This document shows positions 1 through 6,425 of a stretch of DNA of 6,425 nucleotides, piece by piece (position 1 is the first letter of the stretch; each line of letters starts with the position of its first letter). The stretch comes from Gammaproteobacteria bacterium RBG_16_57_12 (GTDB taxonomy: Bacteria > Pseudomonadota > Gammaproteobacteria > RBG-16-57-12): NCBI GenBank assembly GCA_001801365.1, contig MGXL01000068.1, forward strand, positions 1 through 6,425, written 5' to 3'. Under the pieces are notes generated by a model, which was given only the letters and a program-made list of their open reading frames with translations, searched no databases and was not told where the DNA came from. The translations under genes were made by a program, and so were the position numbers.

Positions 1-634
1 TATGGAGCGTGATGACGCGGCAACCGATACGGTTGATCAGTTCCAGATCATGACTGGCGATCAGCACCGTGATGCCCACCTGGTTGAGCTCGCGAAACAG
101 GCTCATGATGTCCTGCGACAGTTCCGGATCCAGATTGCCGGTGGGTTCGTCGGCAATCAGGATGGGCGGGCGATGTACAATGGCGCGCGCGATACCGACA
201 CGTTGCTGCTCGCCCCCGGACAAGGTGATCGGCTTGTGGCGTTCACGGTGCAACAGGCCGACCTTGTCCAGGGCGGCACGCACCCGGCGGCCGATTTCCT
301 GATGCGGATAGCCGGCGACCACCAGCGGCAGGGCGACGTTATCGAAAATGGTCTGGTCATCGAGCAGCTTGTAATCCTGGAAGATTATTCCCAGATTACG
401 GCGGAAATAGGGGATGCGCCGGCGCGAAACACGGTCAAGATGCTGGTCGTTAATGATGATCTGGCCGCGGGTGCAGCGTTCGATCAGGGTGATCAGCTTC
501 AGCAGCGTGCTCTTGCCGGCGCCGGAGGGGCCGGTGAGGAAGACCATCTCGCCACGATCGATGTGCAGGTCGATATTGAGCAAGGCATCCTGCCCCCCCG
601 GGTAGTGCTTGCTGACGTTGGAGAAATGGATCAT
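1..634 (-). CDS. ftsE: Cell division ATP-binding protein FtsE (3' end cut by window edge)
   Basis: FtsE is the cytoplasmic ATPase of the FtsEX ABC-type complex. With the membrane protein FtsX it sits at the divisome and controls periplasmic peptidoglycan hydrolases. The minus strand from the ATG at 634-632 reads 211 complete codons to the edge. The protein starts [14 protein letters not shown] and has all ABC ATPase motifs in order: Walker [10 protein letters not shown] (about 35-43), Q-loop FQDYKLL (85-91), signature [13 protein letters not shown] (138-150), Walker [13 protein letters not shown] (158-169) and H-loop ASHD (193-196). FYDYKLL-like Q-loop wording and the short length are typical of FtsE rather than a transport ATPase. 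The family is about 220 residues, so only around ten are missing. The gene lies 27 bases downstream of ftsY on the same strand and is probably co-transcribed with it. No clear Shine-Dalgarno precedes the ATG, which suggests coupling or weak initiation. A run of seven G lies at codons 12-14. Confidence 0.96.
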   Translation of the reverse strand, partial: MIHFSNVSKHYPGGQDALLNIDLHIDRGEMVFLTGPSGAGKSTLLKLITLIERCTRGQIIINDQHLDRVSRRRIPYFRRNLGIIFQDYKLLDDQTIFDNVALPLVVAGYPHQEIGRRVRAALDKVGLLHRERHKPITLSGGEQQRVGIARAIVHRPPILIADEPTGNLDPELSQDIMSLFRELNQVGITVLIASHDLELINRIGCRVITLH

Positions 635-661
635 GGCAACACTTTGGCTATATAGGTTGAT

Positions 662-1654
662 TTAGGTCTGGTCAGGGCGTTCGAGCAGGGCGTCGACAAA
701 TTCTTCGGCATGAAATTCCCGCAGGTCATCGATACCCTCGCCGACACCGATATAACGGATCGGAATTGCCATGCGTTTGGCAATGGCGAAGATAATCCCG
801 CCCTTGGCGGTGCCGTCCAGCTTGGTAAGGGTGATGCCGGTCAGCCCCACGGCCTGATGGAACTGCTCGGCCTGGTTGAGGGCATTCTGCCCGGTGCCGG
901 CGTCCACCACCAGCATGATCTCGTGGGGGGCGGCCGGATCCAGTTTGGCAAGTACCCGCTTGACCTTTTTCAGCTCCTCCATCAGATTGCCCTGGGTGTG
1001 CAGGCGTCCGGCGGTATCGGCGATCAATACATCGATCCCGCGCGCCCGGGCCGCTTGCAGGGCATCATAGGTCACCGAGGCCGAATCCGCCCCGCTGTGC
1101 TGGGCGATCACCGGGATGCCGTTGCGCCGGCCCCACTCCTGCAATTGCTCCACCGCGGCGGCGCGAAAGGTGTCGCCGGCCGACAGTATCACCGACAGGC
1201 CCTGTTGCTGCAGCCGTTGGGCCAGTTTGCCGATGGTGGTGGTCTTGCCGGCGCCGTTGATGCCGACCATGAGGATCACATAGGGGCGTGACGGTGGCGG
1301 GATCGGCAGCGCCTGCTCGGTGGGCGAGAGTATCGCGAGCATATCCTCGCGCAGCGCGGCGTACAGCGCATCGGCATCGGCCAGTTGCTTGCGTGAGACG
1401 CGCAGGGTCAGGTCCTGTATGATCTGATGGGTGGCATCGACCCCAAGGTCGGCGGTCAATAGCTGGGTTTCCAGTTCCTCCAGCAATCCGGCGTCGATGG
1501 CCTTCTTGCCCAGCACCAGATTGCCAATACCTTCGGCAAGACTGCTGCGGGTCCGGGAAAGCCCCTGCTTCAGGCGGGCGAATAAGCCGGATTTTTCATC
1601 CGGGGGGGTCGCAGCGGCTTTTTTTCTGAAACTGAACATGTTTTTTTGTGTCAT
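662..1654 (-). CDS. ftsY: Signal recognition particle receptor FtsY
   Basis: FtsY is the SRP receptor GTPase. It pairs with Ffh at the inner membrane and hands ribosome-nascent chains to SecYEG. The 330-residue protein shows the NG core: a helical N domain (about 25-115) and a G domain with P-loop GINGAGKTTT (131-140), DTFRAAAVEQL (161-171), DTAGR (213-217) and TKLDGTAKGG (277-286), ending in the typical YIGVGEGIDDLREF (301-314). It is short: the long acidic A domain of E. coli FtsY (497 residues) is absent, as in many other bacteria. The amphipathic helix around residues 22-40 (LFARLKQGLSRTRSSL) is the expected membrane-targeting segment. The start is uncertain. ATG at 1654 gives MTQKNMFSFRKK; ATG at 1639 gives MFSFRKK, closer to the usual FtsY beginning. 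Neither has a strong Shine-Dalgarno. The gene is divergent from the M16 peptidase genes and first in an operon with ftsE. Confidence 0.97.
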   Translation of the reverse strand: MTQKNMFSFRKKAAATPPDEKSGLFARLKQGLSRTRSSLAEGIGNLVLGKKAIDAGLLEELETQLLTADLGVDATHQIIQDLTLRVSRKQLADADALYAALREDMLAILSPTEQALPIPPPSRPYVILMVGINGAGKTTTIGKLAQRLQQQGLSVILSAGDTFRAAAVEQLQEWGRRNGIPVIAQHSGADSASVTYDALQAARARGIDVLIADTAGRLHTQGNLMEELKKVKRVLAKLDPAAPHEIMLVVDAGTGQNALNQAEQFHQAVGLTGITLTKLDGTAKGGIIFAIAKRMAIPIRYIGVGEGIDDLREFHAEEFVDALLERPDQT

Positions 1655-1667
1655 ACGGTTTGTTTAC

Positions 1668-1685
1668 GATAGGCGATATCCTATC
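1668..1685. promoter_or_regulatory. Inverted repeat (possible operator) in divergent intergenic region
   Basis: GATAGG (1668-1673) and CCTATC (1680-1685) are perfect reverse complements separated by six bases. The dyad sits in the middle of the 66-base gap between the divergent ftsY and M16 peptidase genes. It overlaps the candidate -10 elements in both directions, the position expected of a repressor site acting on both promoters. Six-base arms can occur by chance, and I do not recognise the motif as belonging to a known regulator. Confidence 0.3.
1678..1685 (-). promoter_or_regulatory. Candidate extended -10 promoter element for ftsY-ftsE
   Basis: On the minus strand TGATAGGAT begins at 1685, an extended -10 arrangement (TG, one base, then TAGGAT, 4 of 6 to consensus; the last base is at 1678-1677 depending on how the hexamer is set). 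No good -35 lies at the right distance: the region upstream on that strand is T-rich (TTTTTTG). It would give a leader of under 20 bases for the ATG at 1654, or slightly longer for the ATG at 1639. Weak evidence. Confidence 0.22.
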
Positions 1686-1720
1686 ATTCCCCGGGTCAAA
1701 CAAAAAATAAGGCACATCTA

Positions 1721-3091
1721 ATGATGAAACGAATTCTGATGGCGGGGCTGATCCTGTGCTGTGTTCCAGCGGCCTGGGCGGCGCAGACACAGGAATACTC
1801 CCTCAAGAACGGCATGAAGGTCATCGTCAAGGAAGACCATCGCGCCCCGGTCGTGGTGTCCCAGGTCTGGTACAAGGTGGGCAGCGGTTACGAGACCAAC
1901 GGCACTACCGGGATATCCCATGTGCTGGAACACATGATGTTCAAGGGTACCAAGAAGCATCCGGCCGGGGAATTTTCCCGGATCATTTCCCAGAACGGTG
2001 GGCAGGAAAACGCCTTTACCAGCCGCGATTACACCGCCTATTTCCAGACCCTGGAAAAGAGCCGGCTGCCGGTCGCCTTCGAGCTGGAGGCGGATCGCAT
2101 GCGTAATTTGCAGTTGCCGGAAGAAGAATTCATCAAGGAACGCAAGGTGGTGATGGAAGAGCGGCGCATGCGCACCGAGGACGATCCCAATTCCTTGACC
2201 TCCGAACAATTCACCGCCGCCGTCTTTGTCAACAGTCCCTATCATCATCCCGTGATCGGCTGGATGAACGATCTGGAAAATCTCACCGCCAATGATCTGC
2301 GCAACTGGTACGCAAAATGGTATGCCCCCAACAATGCCACCCTGGTGGTGGTGGGCGATGTGAAGCCCGAGGAGGTGCTGAAACTGGCCGAGAAATATTT
2401 CGGCCGCCTCCCCACCAGCGAGATCACGCCACCCAAGCCGCAACGTGAAATCCGGCAGCAGGGGGTACGGCGTATCACGGTCAAGGCGCCGGCGGAGCTG
2501 CCCTATCTGATCATGGGCTATCAGGCGCCGACGCTCAGGACGGCCGCCGAGGACTGGGAGGCCTATGCCCTTGATGTGCTGGCGGGCGTGCTGGATGGCG
2601 GCGACAGCGCGCGCTTTGCCAGAAATCTGATCCGTGGCAGCCAGATCGCCGCCGGTGTGGGCGCGGGCTATAACCTCTATGCGCGCGCCGATGACGTGTT
2701 CACCTTCGCCGGCACCCCGGCGCAGGGGCATGGCATCGGCGCGCTGGAGCAGGCCATCCTCGGGCAGATCAAGCGCGTGCAGGATGAGCCGGTCAGCCAG
2801 GAGGAGCTGGACCGGATCAAGACCCAGGTGGTGTCAGGCGCCATCTATGAACTGGATTCGGTGTTTTATCAGGCCATGAAGATCGGGATACTGGAGACCA
2901 TCGGTCTGAACTGGCGCGTGCTGGATGACTATGTGGCGCGTGTCCGCGCCGTGACTGCGGAACAGGTGCAGGCGGTGGCGCGCAAATATCTGGTGGAGGA
3001 CCGCCTGACGGTGGCGGTGCTCGAGCCGCAGCCGATCGATCAGGGTCAGGCGCCCAGGATGATGAAAAACGGAGGCGGTCATGTACGTTAA
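1721..3091 (+). CDS. Periplasmic M16 zinc peptidase, catalytic (HxxEH) subunit
   Basis: This is a predicted exported metallopeptidase of the M16B (processing-peptidase-like) family, 456 residues. A signal peptide is clear: MMKR, hydrophobic stretch, then AWA|AQ with cleavage after residue 20. The zinc site is intact: H67-V-L-E70-H71, with the distal ligand most likely E147 in RKVVMEERR (76 residues after H71). YHHPVIGWMNDLENLT (174-189) and NATLVVVGDV (205-214) are typical of the first M16 domain. The second domain (about 255-430) lacks the Arg/Tyr pair used for substrate binding: after LIR305 the Tyr position is Ala/Gly (311/312). It should therefore need a partner, and the next gene supplies one. 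The start at 1721 is chosen for TAAGG (1708-1712), eight bases upstream; a second ATG follows at 1724. Substrate is unknown, and a role in degrading exported peptides is inference. Confidence 0.93.
   Translation: MMKRILMAGLILCCVPAAWAAQTQEYSLKNGMKVIVKEDHRAPVVVSQVWYKVGSGYETNGTTGISHVLEHMMFKGTKKHPAGEFSRIISQNGGQENAFTSRDYTAYFQTLEKSRLPVAFELEADRMRNLQLPEEEFIKERKVVMEERRMRTEDDPNSLTSEQFTAAVFVNSPYHHPVIGWMNDLENLTANDLRNWYAKWYAPNNATLVVVGDVKPEEVLKLAEKYFGRLPTSEITPPKPQREIRQQGVRRITVKAPAELPYLIMGYQAPTLRTAAEDWEAYALDVLAGVLDGGDSARFARNLIRGSQIAAGVGAGYNLYARADDVFTFAGTPAQGHGIGALEQAILGQIKRVQDEPVSQEELDRIKTQVVSGAIYELDSVFYQAMKIGILETIGLNWRVLDDYVARVRAVTAEQVQAVARKYLVEDRLTVAVLEPQPIDQGQAPRMMKNGGGHVR
3071..3075 (+). promoter_or_regulatory. 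Strong ribosome binding site for the second M16 gene
   Basis: GGAGG lies inside the end of the first M16 gene, five bases before the ATG at 3081. It fixes the start of the second gene and, with the 11-base gene overlap, indicates translational coupling of the two subunits. Confidence 0.8.
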
Positions 3092-4385
3092 ATCGATAAT
3101 CATACTATGGGCCCTGGTCGCGGGTGCGGCGCAGGCCGCGCCGAAGATCGAGCACTGGGTGGCCGCCAACGGTGCCCGGGTGTATTTCGTGGCGGCGCCG
3201 GAGTTGCCGATTGTGGATATCCAGGTGGCCTTCGATGCCGGCAGCGCCCGTGACGGCAATTTCCCCGGCCTGGCCACGCTGACCAATCTGTTGCTGGACG
3301 ACGGGGCGGCGGGGCTGAATGCCGATCAGATCGCCGAAGGCCTGGAAGGCGTGGGCGCGTCCATGGGGGCAAGTTCATCGCGCGACATGGCGACGGTGAG
3401 TCTGCGCAGCCTGACCGATCCCGCCCAGTTGAAACCAGCCATCGAGATCTTCAAGGGCGTGCTCAGCCAGCCGAGTTTCCCGAAGGATGCCTTCGAGCGC
3501 GAGCGCAAGCAATTGCTGGTGGGGGTGAGCGCCCGCAAGCAGTCGCCGGAAGAAATCGCCGACGAACTGTTTTATCAGGGCCTGTATGGCGAGCACCCCT
3601 ATGCCCATCACCCCGATGGCAGCGATGACAGCCTCAAGAGCCTGACGGCGGAAAATGTCCTGATGCATTTCCAGGCCTACTATGTCGGCAAGAATGCCGT
3701 CATCGCCATTGTCGGCGCCCTGGACCGCGCCGCGGCCGCAGACCTGGTAGGGCAGCTGACCGAGGGCATGCCTGCCGGTTTGCCGGCGCCGTCCTTGCCG
3801 GAGGTGGCCGGGCTCGCCGAGGGCAAGCTGGTCAGGCAGAACCATCCCTCCACCCAGACGCACATCCTGCTGGGCCAGCCGGGGCTGAGCCGCGGCGATC
3901 CGGACTATTTCCCGCTCTATGTGGGCAATCACATGCTGGGCGGCAGCGGCCTGGTGTCGCGCATCAACGAGGAGATCCGGGAAAAGCGCGGCCTGTCCTA
4001 CAGCGCCTACAGCTATTTCATGCCCATGCGCCTGCCGGGGCCGTATATCCTGGGCTTGCAGACCCGCAATGAATCCAGCGACGAGGCCCTGGGGGTGTTG
4101 AAGCAGACCCTGGGCGACTTTATCGCCAAGGGTCCGACCGCCGAGGAACTGAAGGCCTCGAAGCAGAATATCACCGGCGGGTTTCCGCTGCGCCTGTCCA
4201 GCAACCGCAAGATACTCGATCATATCGCCATGATCGGCTTCTATCAGTTGCCGCTGGATTATCTGGACACCTTCAACGCCAGGGTGGAGGCCGTGACCAT
4301 CGAGCAGATCCGCGCGGCCTTCCAGCAACGCATCCATCCCGATAAAATGGTCACGGTCATGGTGGGCAACCACGGGCAAAAATAA
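3081..4385 (+). CDS. Periplasmic M16 family protein, non-catalytic (Arg/Tyr) subunit
   Basis: This 434-residue M16 family protein is the likely partner of the preceding peptidase. It has a signal peptide (MYVKSIIILWALVAG, cleavage expected after AQA at residue 19), so it should act in the periplasm. The zinc site is lost. Aligned by the conserved glycines, the three positions of HxxEH are T66, N69 and L70, and the distal Glu position is G148. The second domain retains the family motif INEEIREKRGLSYSAYSYF (295-313), with R300 and Y307 seven apart, matching the Arg/Tyr pair that binds substrate in M16 enzymes. This is the pattern of non-catalytic subunits such as the alpha subunit of mitochondrial processing peptidase and bacterial M16B heterodimers. 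It overlaps the previous gene by 11 bases and is preceded by GGAGG, consistent with equimolar production. It is not likely to be a peptidase alone. Substrate unknown. Confidence 0.92.
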   Translation: MYVKSIIILWALVAGAAQAAPKIEHWVAANGARVYFVAAPELPIVDIQVAFDAGSARDGNFPGLATLTNLLLDDGAAGLNADQIAEGLEGVGASMGASSSRDMATVSLRSLTDPAQLKPAIEIFKGVLSQPSFPKDAFERERKQLLVGVSARKQSPEEIADELFYQGLYGEHPYAHHPDGSDDSLKSLTAENVLMHFQAYYVGKNAVIAIVGALDRAAAADLVGQLTEGMPAGLPAPSLPEVAGLAEGKLVRQNHPSTQTHILLGQPGLSRGDPDYFPLYVGNHMLGGSGLVSRINEEIREKRGLSYSAYSYFMPMRLPGPYILGLQTRNESSDEALGVLKQTLGDFIAKGPTAEELKASKQNITGGFPLRLSSNRKILDHIAMIGFYQLPLDYLDTFNARVEAVTIEQIRAAFQQRIHPDKMVTVMVGNHGQK

Positions 4386-4391
4386 ATCATT

Positions 4392-4410
4392 GGGCTGTCT
4401 AAATCAGCCC
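4392..4410 (+). terminator. Hairpin after the M16 operon (possible weak terminator)
   Basis: GGGCTG (4392-4397) and CAGCCC (4405-4410) form a perfect six-pair GC-rich stem with a seven-base loop, starting seven bases after the stop of the second M16 gene. No U-run follows in the plus direction (the next bases are C-rich), so it is not a standard intrinsic terminator. It may be an mRNA-stabilising or processing stem, or nothing. Confidence 0.3.
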
Positions 4411-4439
4411 CCCATTCCAAATAAACTGGCGGTTGCATC

Positions 4440-4898
4440 ATGAATCGAAAAATACAATTAAAAATACTCGATGAACGTATCGGTAACGAAATCCCCCTGC
4501 CGGCCTATGCCACGCCGGGCTCCGCCGGCCTGGATCTGCGCGCCTGTCTCAAGGCGCCGCTGGAGCTCAAGCCGGGCCAGACGGAACTGATCCCCACCGG
4601 AATGGCGATCCACATCGAAGACCCGGGCCTCGCCGCCGTGCTGCTGCCGCGCTCCGGGCTCGGCCACAAGCACGGTATCGTGCTGGGCAATCTGGTCGGA
4701 CTGGTCGACTCGGATTATCAGGGGCAGTTATTCGTCTCCTGCTGGAACCGTGGTAACCAGCCCTTCACCATCAATATCGGCGAACGCATCGCCCAGATGG
4801 TGCTGGTGCCGGTGGTACAGTGCGACTTCGAGATCGTGGAGGAATTCGGCCAGAGTCACCGCGGCAGCGGCGGCTTCGGCTCCTCCGGCCGTCACTGA
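4440..4898 (+). CDS. dut: Deoxyuridine 5'-triphosphate nucleotidohydrolase (dUTPase)
   Basis: Trimeric dUTPase hydrolyses dUTP to dUMP and pyrophosphate. This keeps uracil out of DNA and feeds dTTP synthesis in the cytoplasm. The 152-residue protein is the same size as E. coli Dut, with all five motifs in order: [10 protein letters not shown] (26-35), PRSGLG (70-75), [11 protein letters not shown] (87-97) with catalytic D90 and uracil-contacting Y93, IGERIAQ (113-119) and the glycine-rich tail [10 protein letters not shown] (141-150), whose Phe stacks on the base. The start at 4440 fits the family's N terminus. The Shine-Dalgarno is weak (GGCGG at 4428-4432, seven bases upstream). In many gammaproteobacteria coaBC (dfp) precedes dut; here it is replaced by the M16 pair, 54 bases upstream on the same strand. 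Whether dut has its own promoter or reads through from the M16 operon is not clear: I saw no convincing promoter in the gap. Confidence 0.97.
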   Translation: MNRKIQLKILDERIGNEIPLPAYATPGSAGLDLRACLKAPLELKPGQTELIPTGMAIHIEDPGLAAVLLPRSGLGHKHGIVLGNLVGLVDSDYQGQLFVSCWNRGNQPFTINIGERIAQMVLVPVVQCDFEIVEEFGQSHRGSGGFGSSGRH

Positions 4899-4951
4899 TC
4901 CGTCCCCGGTCTGTGCTCCCTCATCGATAAGTAAATGTTCACTCCCGCTGC

Positions 4952-4979
4952 TTTAAAGTCCCGCCAATCGTTGTATAAT
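4952..4979 (+). promoter_or_regulatory. Sigma70-type promoter for algC
   Basis: TTTAAA (4952-4957, 4 of 6) and a perfect TATAAT (4974-4979) are separated by 16 bases in the 145-base gap between dut and algC. Transcription would start near 4986, giving a leader of about 58 bases. It is the best promoter in the window and suggests algC can be expressed separately from dut. I saw no terminator after dut, so read-through is also possible. Confidence 0.6.
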
Positions 4980-5043
4980 TTGCGCACGGAGAAATAACCC
5001 GCCTATTTCATCAAGGCTCCAGGACAAATTTTTGGAAATCGCG

Positions 5044-6425
5044 ATGACCAGCAGCGCCCATACTATTCCCGCTAGCATCTTCAAGGCCTATGACATCCGC
5101 GGCATCGTGGGGAAGACCTTGAATCCCGAGCTGGTCTACGCCATCGGCCAGGCCATCGGCACCGAGGCGCGTCTGCAGGGCGAGCGGCACATGTTTGTCG
5201 GGCGGGACGGGCGCCTGTCCGGCCCGGAATTGCTCCAGGCGCTGATCAGCGGCCTGCGCGCCAGCGGCATCGATGTCACCGATGTCGGTTGTGTGCCGAC
5301 CCCGGTGTTGTATTTTGCCGCCTACGCCCTGGGCAGCGGCTCGGGCGTGGCCCTGACCGGTAGTCACAATCCCCCCGACTACAATGGCCTGAAGATGGTA
5401 CTGGGCGGCGACACCCTGGCCGGCGAGCGCATTCAGAAATTGCGCCGGCGCATTATCGACCGCGATGTGCTCGCGGGGGACGGCGCCTACGATCAGCGCG
5501 AAGTAATCGCCGCTTATATCGCCCGGATCTGTGAGGATGTGCATCTGGCGCGTCCGCTGCATGTGGTGGTGGACTGCGGCAACGGCGCCGCCGGTGCCGT
5601 TGCCCCCGCCCTGCTGCGCGCCCTGGGTTGCCGGGTCGATGAATTATATTGTGATGTGGACGGCACCTTTCCCAATCATCATCCCGATCCCAGCCAGCCG
5701 GAAAATCTGGAGGATCTGATCGACGCCGTGCGCGCCCAGGGCGCCGACCTGGGCCTGGCCTTCGATGGCGACGGTGACCGTCTGGGCGTGGTGACCACGG
5801 ATGGGGAAGTGATCTGGCCCGATCGCCAGATGATACTCTATGCCCGGGATATCCTGGCCAGAAACCCCGGCGCCCGGATCATTTACGACATCAAGTGCAG
5901 CGGCAATCTCGGGCACAGTATCGCCGCGGCGGGCGGACGGCCCCTGATGTGGCAGACCGGGCACTCGTTGATCAAGGCCAAGATGAAACAGGATGGCGCG
6001 CTGCTGGCGGGCGAGATGAGCGGCCATATTTTTTTCAAGGAACGCTGGTATGGTTTTGACGACGCCACCTATACCGCGGCGCGTCTGCTCGAGATCCTGG
6101 CCGCTGATGCCCGATCACCTTCGACGGTGTTGTCGGAGCTGCCCGATGCGGTGAATACGCCGGAGCTGCGCGTCGACATGGTGGAGGGCGCGCATTTCAG
6201 ATTCATGGAGCGCTTGCAGCAAAGCGCCAAGTTTCCCGGTGGAGACGTGACCACCATTGACGGGATCCGTGTGGACTACGCCGATCGCTGGGGGCTGGTG
6301 CGGGCCTCCAACACCACCCCCTGTCTGGTGCTGCGCTTTGAGGGTAAAGACCAGGCGGCGCTGGAACGCATTCAGGATGAATTCCGCCATGTCATGCTGG
6401 CGCTGGATTCCTCCTTGTTATTGCC
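5044..6425 (+). CDS. algC: Phosphomannomutase/phosphoglucomutase AlgC (last few codons cut)
   Basis: AlgC is a cytoplasmic alpha-D-phosphohexomutase. It interconverts mannose-6-P/mannose-1-P and glucose-6-P/glucose-1-P for LPS, exopolysaccharide and other sugar-nucleotide pathways. The 460 readable codons contain the four-domain layout: AYDIRG (15-20), catalytic phosphoserine loop TGSHNPP with S107, metal-binding loop DGDGDR (241-246), sugar-specificity loop GEMSGH (323-328) and phosphate-binding loop RASNTTP (420-426). The whole sequence closely follows my memory of Pseudomonas AlgC (463 residues), which ends near DSSLPVPF. Here the window stops just after DSSLLL, so only about three residues and the stop are missing. 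The start at 5044 gives MTSSAHTIPASIFKAYDIRG, matching the family, with GGAA at 5034-5037 upstream. An in-frame TTG at 5032 with AGGA at 5021-5024 would add four residues. In Pseudomonas, argB follows algC; that cannot be seen here. Confidence 0.96.
   Translation, partial: MTSSAHTIPASIFKAYDIRGIVGKTLNPELVYAIGQAIGTEARLQGERHMFVGRDGRLSGPELLQALISGLRASGIDVTDVGCVPTPVLYFAAYALGSGSGVALTGSHNPPDYNGLKMVLGGDTLAGERIQKLRRRIIDRDVLAGDGAYDQREVIAAYIARICEDVHLARPLHVVVDCGNGAAGAVAPALLRALGCRVDELYCDVDGTFPNHHPDPSQPENLEDLIDAVRAQGADLGLAFDGDGDRLGVVTTDGEVIWPDRQMILYARDILARNPGARIIYDIKCSGNLGHSIAAAGGRPLMWQTGHSLIKAKMKQDGALLAGEMSGHIFFKERWYGFDDATYTAARLLEILAADARSPSTVLSELPDAVNTPELRVDMVEGAHFRFMERLQQSAKFPGGDVTTIDGIRVDYADRWGLVRASNTTPCLVLRFEGKDQAALERIQDEFRHVMLALDSSLLL

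Larger units (their letters stand above)
1660..1687 (+). promoter_or_regulatory. Candidate sigma70 promoter for the M16 peptidase operon
   Basis: TTGTTT (1660-1665, 3 of 6 to consensus), a 16-base spacer and TATCAT (1682-1687, 5 of 6) point towards the M16 genes. This would place transcription start near 1694 with a leader of about 27 bases. The -35 is weak, and the call rests on the -10 and on position alone. Confidence 0.35.

Noticed and set aside
2..655. Open plus-strand frame of 217 codons at the left edge
   Set aside because: It is the antisense of ftsE, whose minus-strand frame carries all ABC ATPase motifs.
710..1291. Open plus-strand frame of 193 codons
   Set aside because: Antisense to the well-supported ftsY G domain; no recognisable protein features.
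1721..1780. Possible lipoprotein signal (Cys13/Cys14) in the first M16 protein
   Set aside because: The residues before Cys are Leu-Ile-Leu, not a lipobox with small residue at -1, and a good signal peptidase I site (AWA|A) follows.
1718..2731. Long open frame on the minus strand (337 codons)
   Set aside because: Lies entirely antisense to the first M16 gene. The product is rich in His, Gly and Gln without recognisable motifs, as expected from the complement of a GC-rich gene.
3375..4379. Long open frame on the minus strand (334 codons)
   Set aside because: Mirror frame of the second M16 gene. Composition is typical of an antisense shadow, and there is no domain or ribosome binding site to support it.
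5011..6027. Minus-strand frames opposite algC (5011-5562 and 5644-6027)
   Set aside because: Both are shadows of algC, which has every catalytic loop in the plus frame.
6029..6035. T7 run in algC as a possible slippage site
   Set aside because: It encodes conserved Ile-Phe-Phe next to the GEMSGH loop, so the run is explained by the protein sequence.
1..6425. Search by eye for tRNA, rRNA, CRISPR repeats, insertion-sequence ends, attachment sites and defence genes
   Set aside because: None seen. Genes are tightly packed core functions with no direct repeat array, transposase or integrase motif; gaps are 27, 66, 54 and 145 bases only.

Overview
The window is a stretch of core, chromosome-type genes from what looks like a GC-rich (roughly 60% by eye) gammaproteobacterium. 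FtsE, FtsY, Dut and AlgC all resemble gammaproteobacterial proteins. The dut-algC order and the ftsY/M16-peptidase divergent pair suggest a lineage near Pseudomonas or the purple-sulfur/sulfur-oxidising Chromatiales relatives. That placement is an inference from gene content, not from a database comparison.

Left part (1-1654, minus strand): ftsY is followed by ftsE, which runs off the left edge by only a few codons. FtsY is the receptor that docks signal-recognition-particle/ribosome complexes at the inner membrane. FtsE is the ATPase of the FtsEX divisome complex. In gammaproteobacteria ftsY-ftsE-ftsX is a classic operon, so ftsX is expected just outside the window.

Middle (1655-4385, plus strand): a 66-base divergent intergenic region holds a short perfect-arm dyad overlapping both candidate promoters. 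It is followed by two overlapping genes for exported M16 (pitrilysin/processing-peptidase-like) proteins. The first keeps the zinc site HxxEH plus its distal Glu but lacks the C-terminal Arg/Tyr pair. The second has lost the zinc site but keeps Arg/Tyr. They look like the two halves of one heterodimeric periplasmic zinc peptidase.

Right part (4386-6425, plus strand): dut (dUTPase), then a 145-base gap with a good sigma70-type promoter, then algC (phosphomannomutase/phosphoglucomutase). algC is complete except for its last few codons. Dut clears dUTP and supplies dUMP for dTTP synthesis. AlgC supplies mannose-1-P and glucose-1-P for surface polysaccharides.

The window reads as ordinary housekeeping DNA. 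I found no mobile element, CRISPR array, RNA gene or defence system. The points worth a second look are modest: the complementary degeneration of the M16 pair, the dyad in the divergent promoter, the unusual adjacency of the M16 pair to dut, and start-site ambiguities in ftsY and algC.
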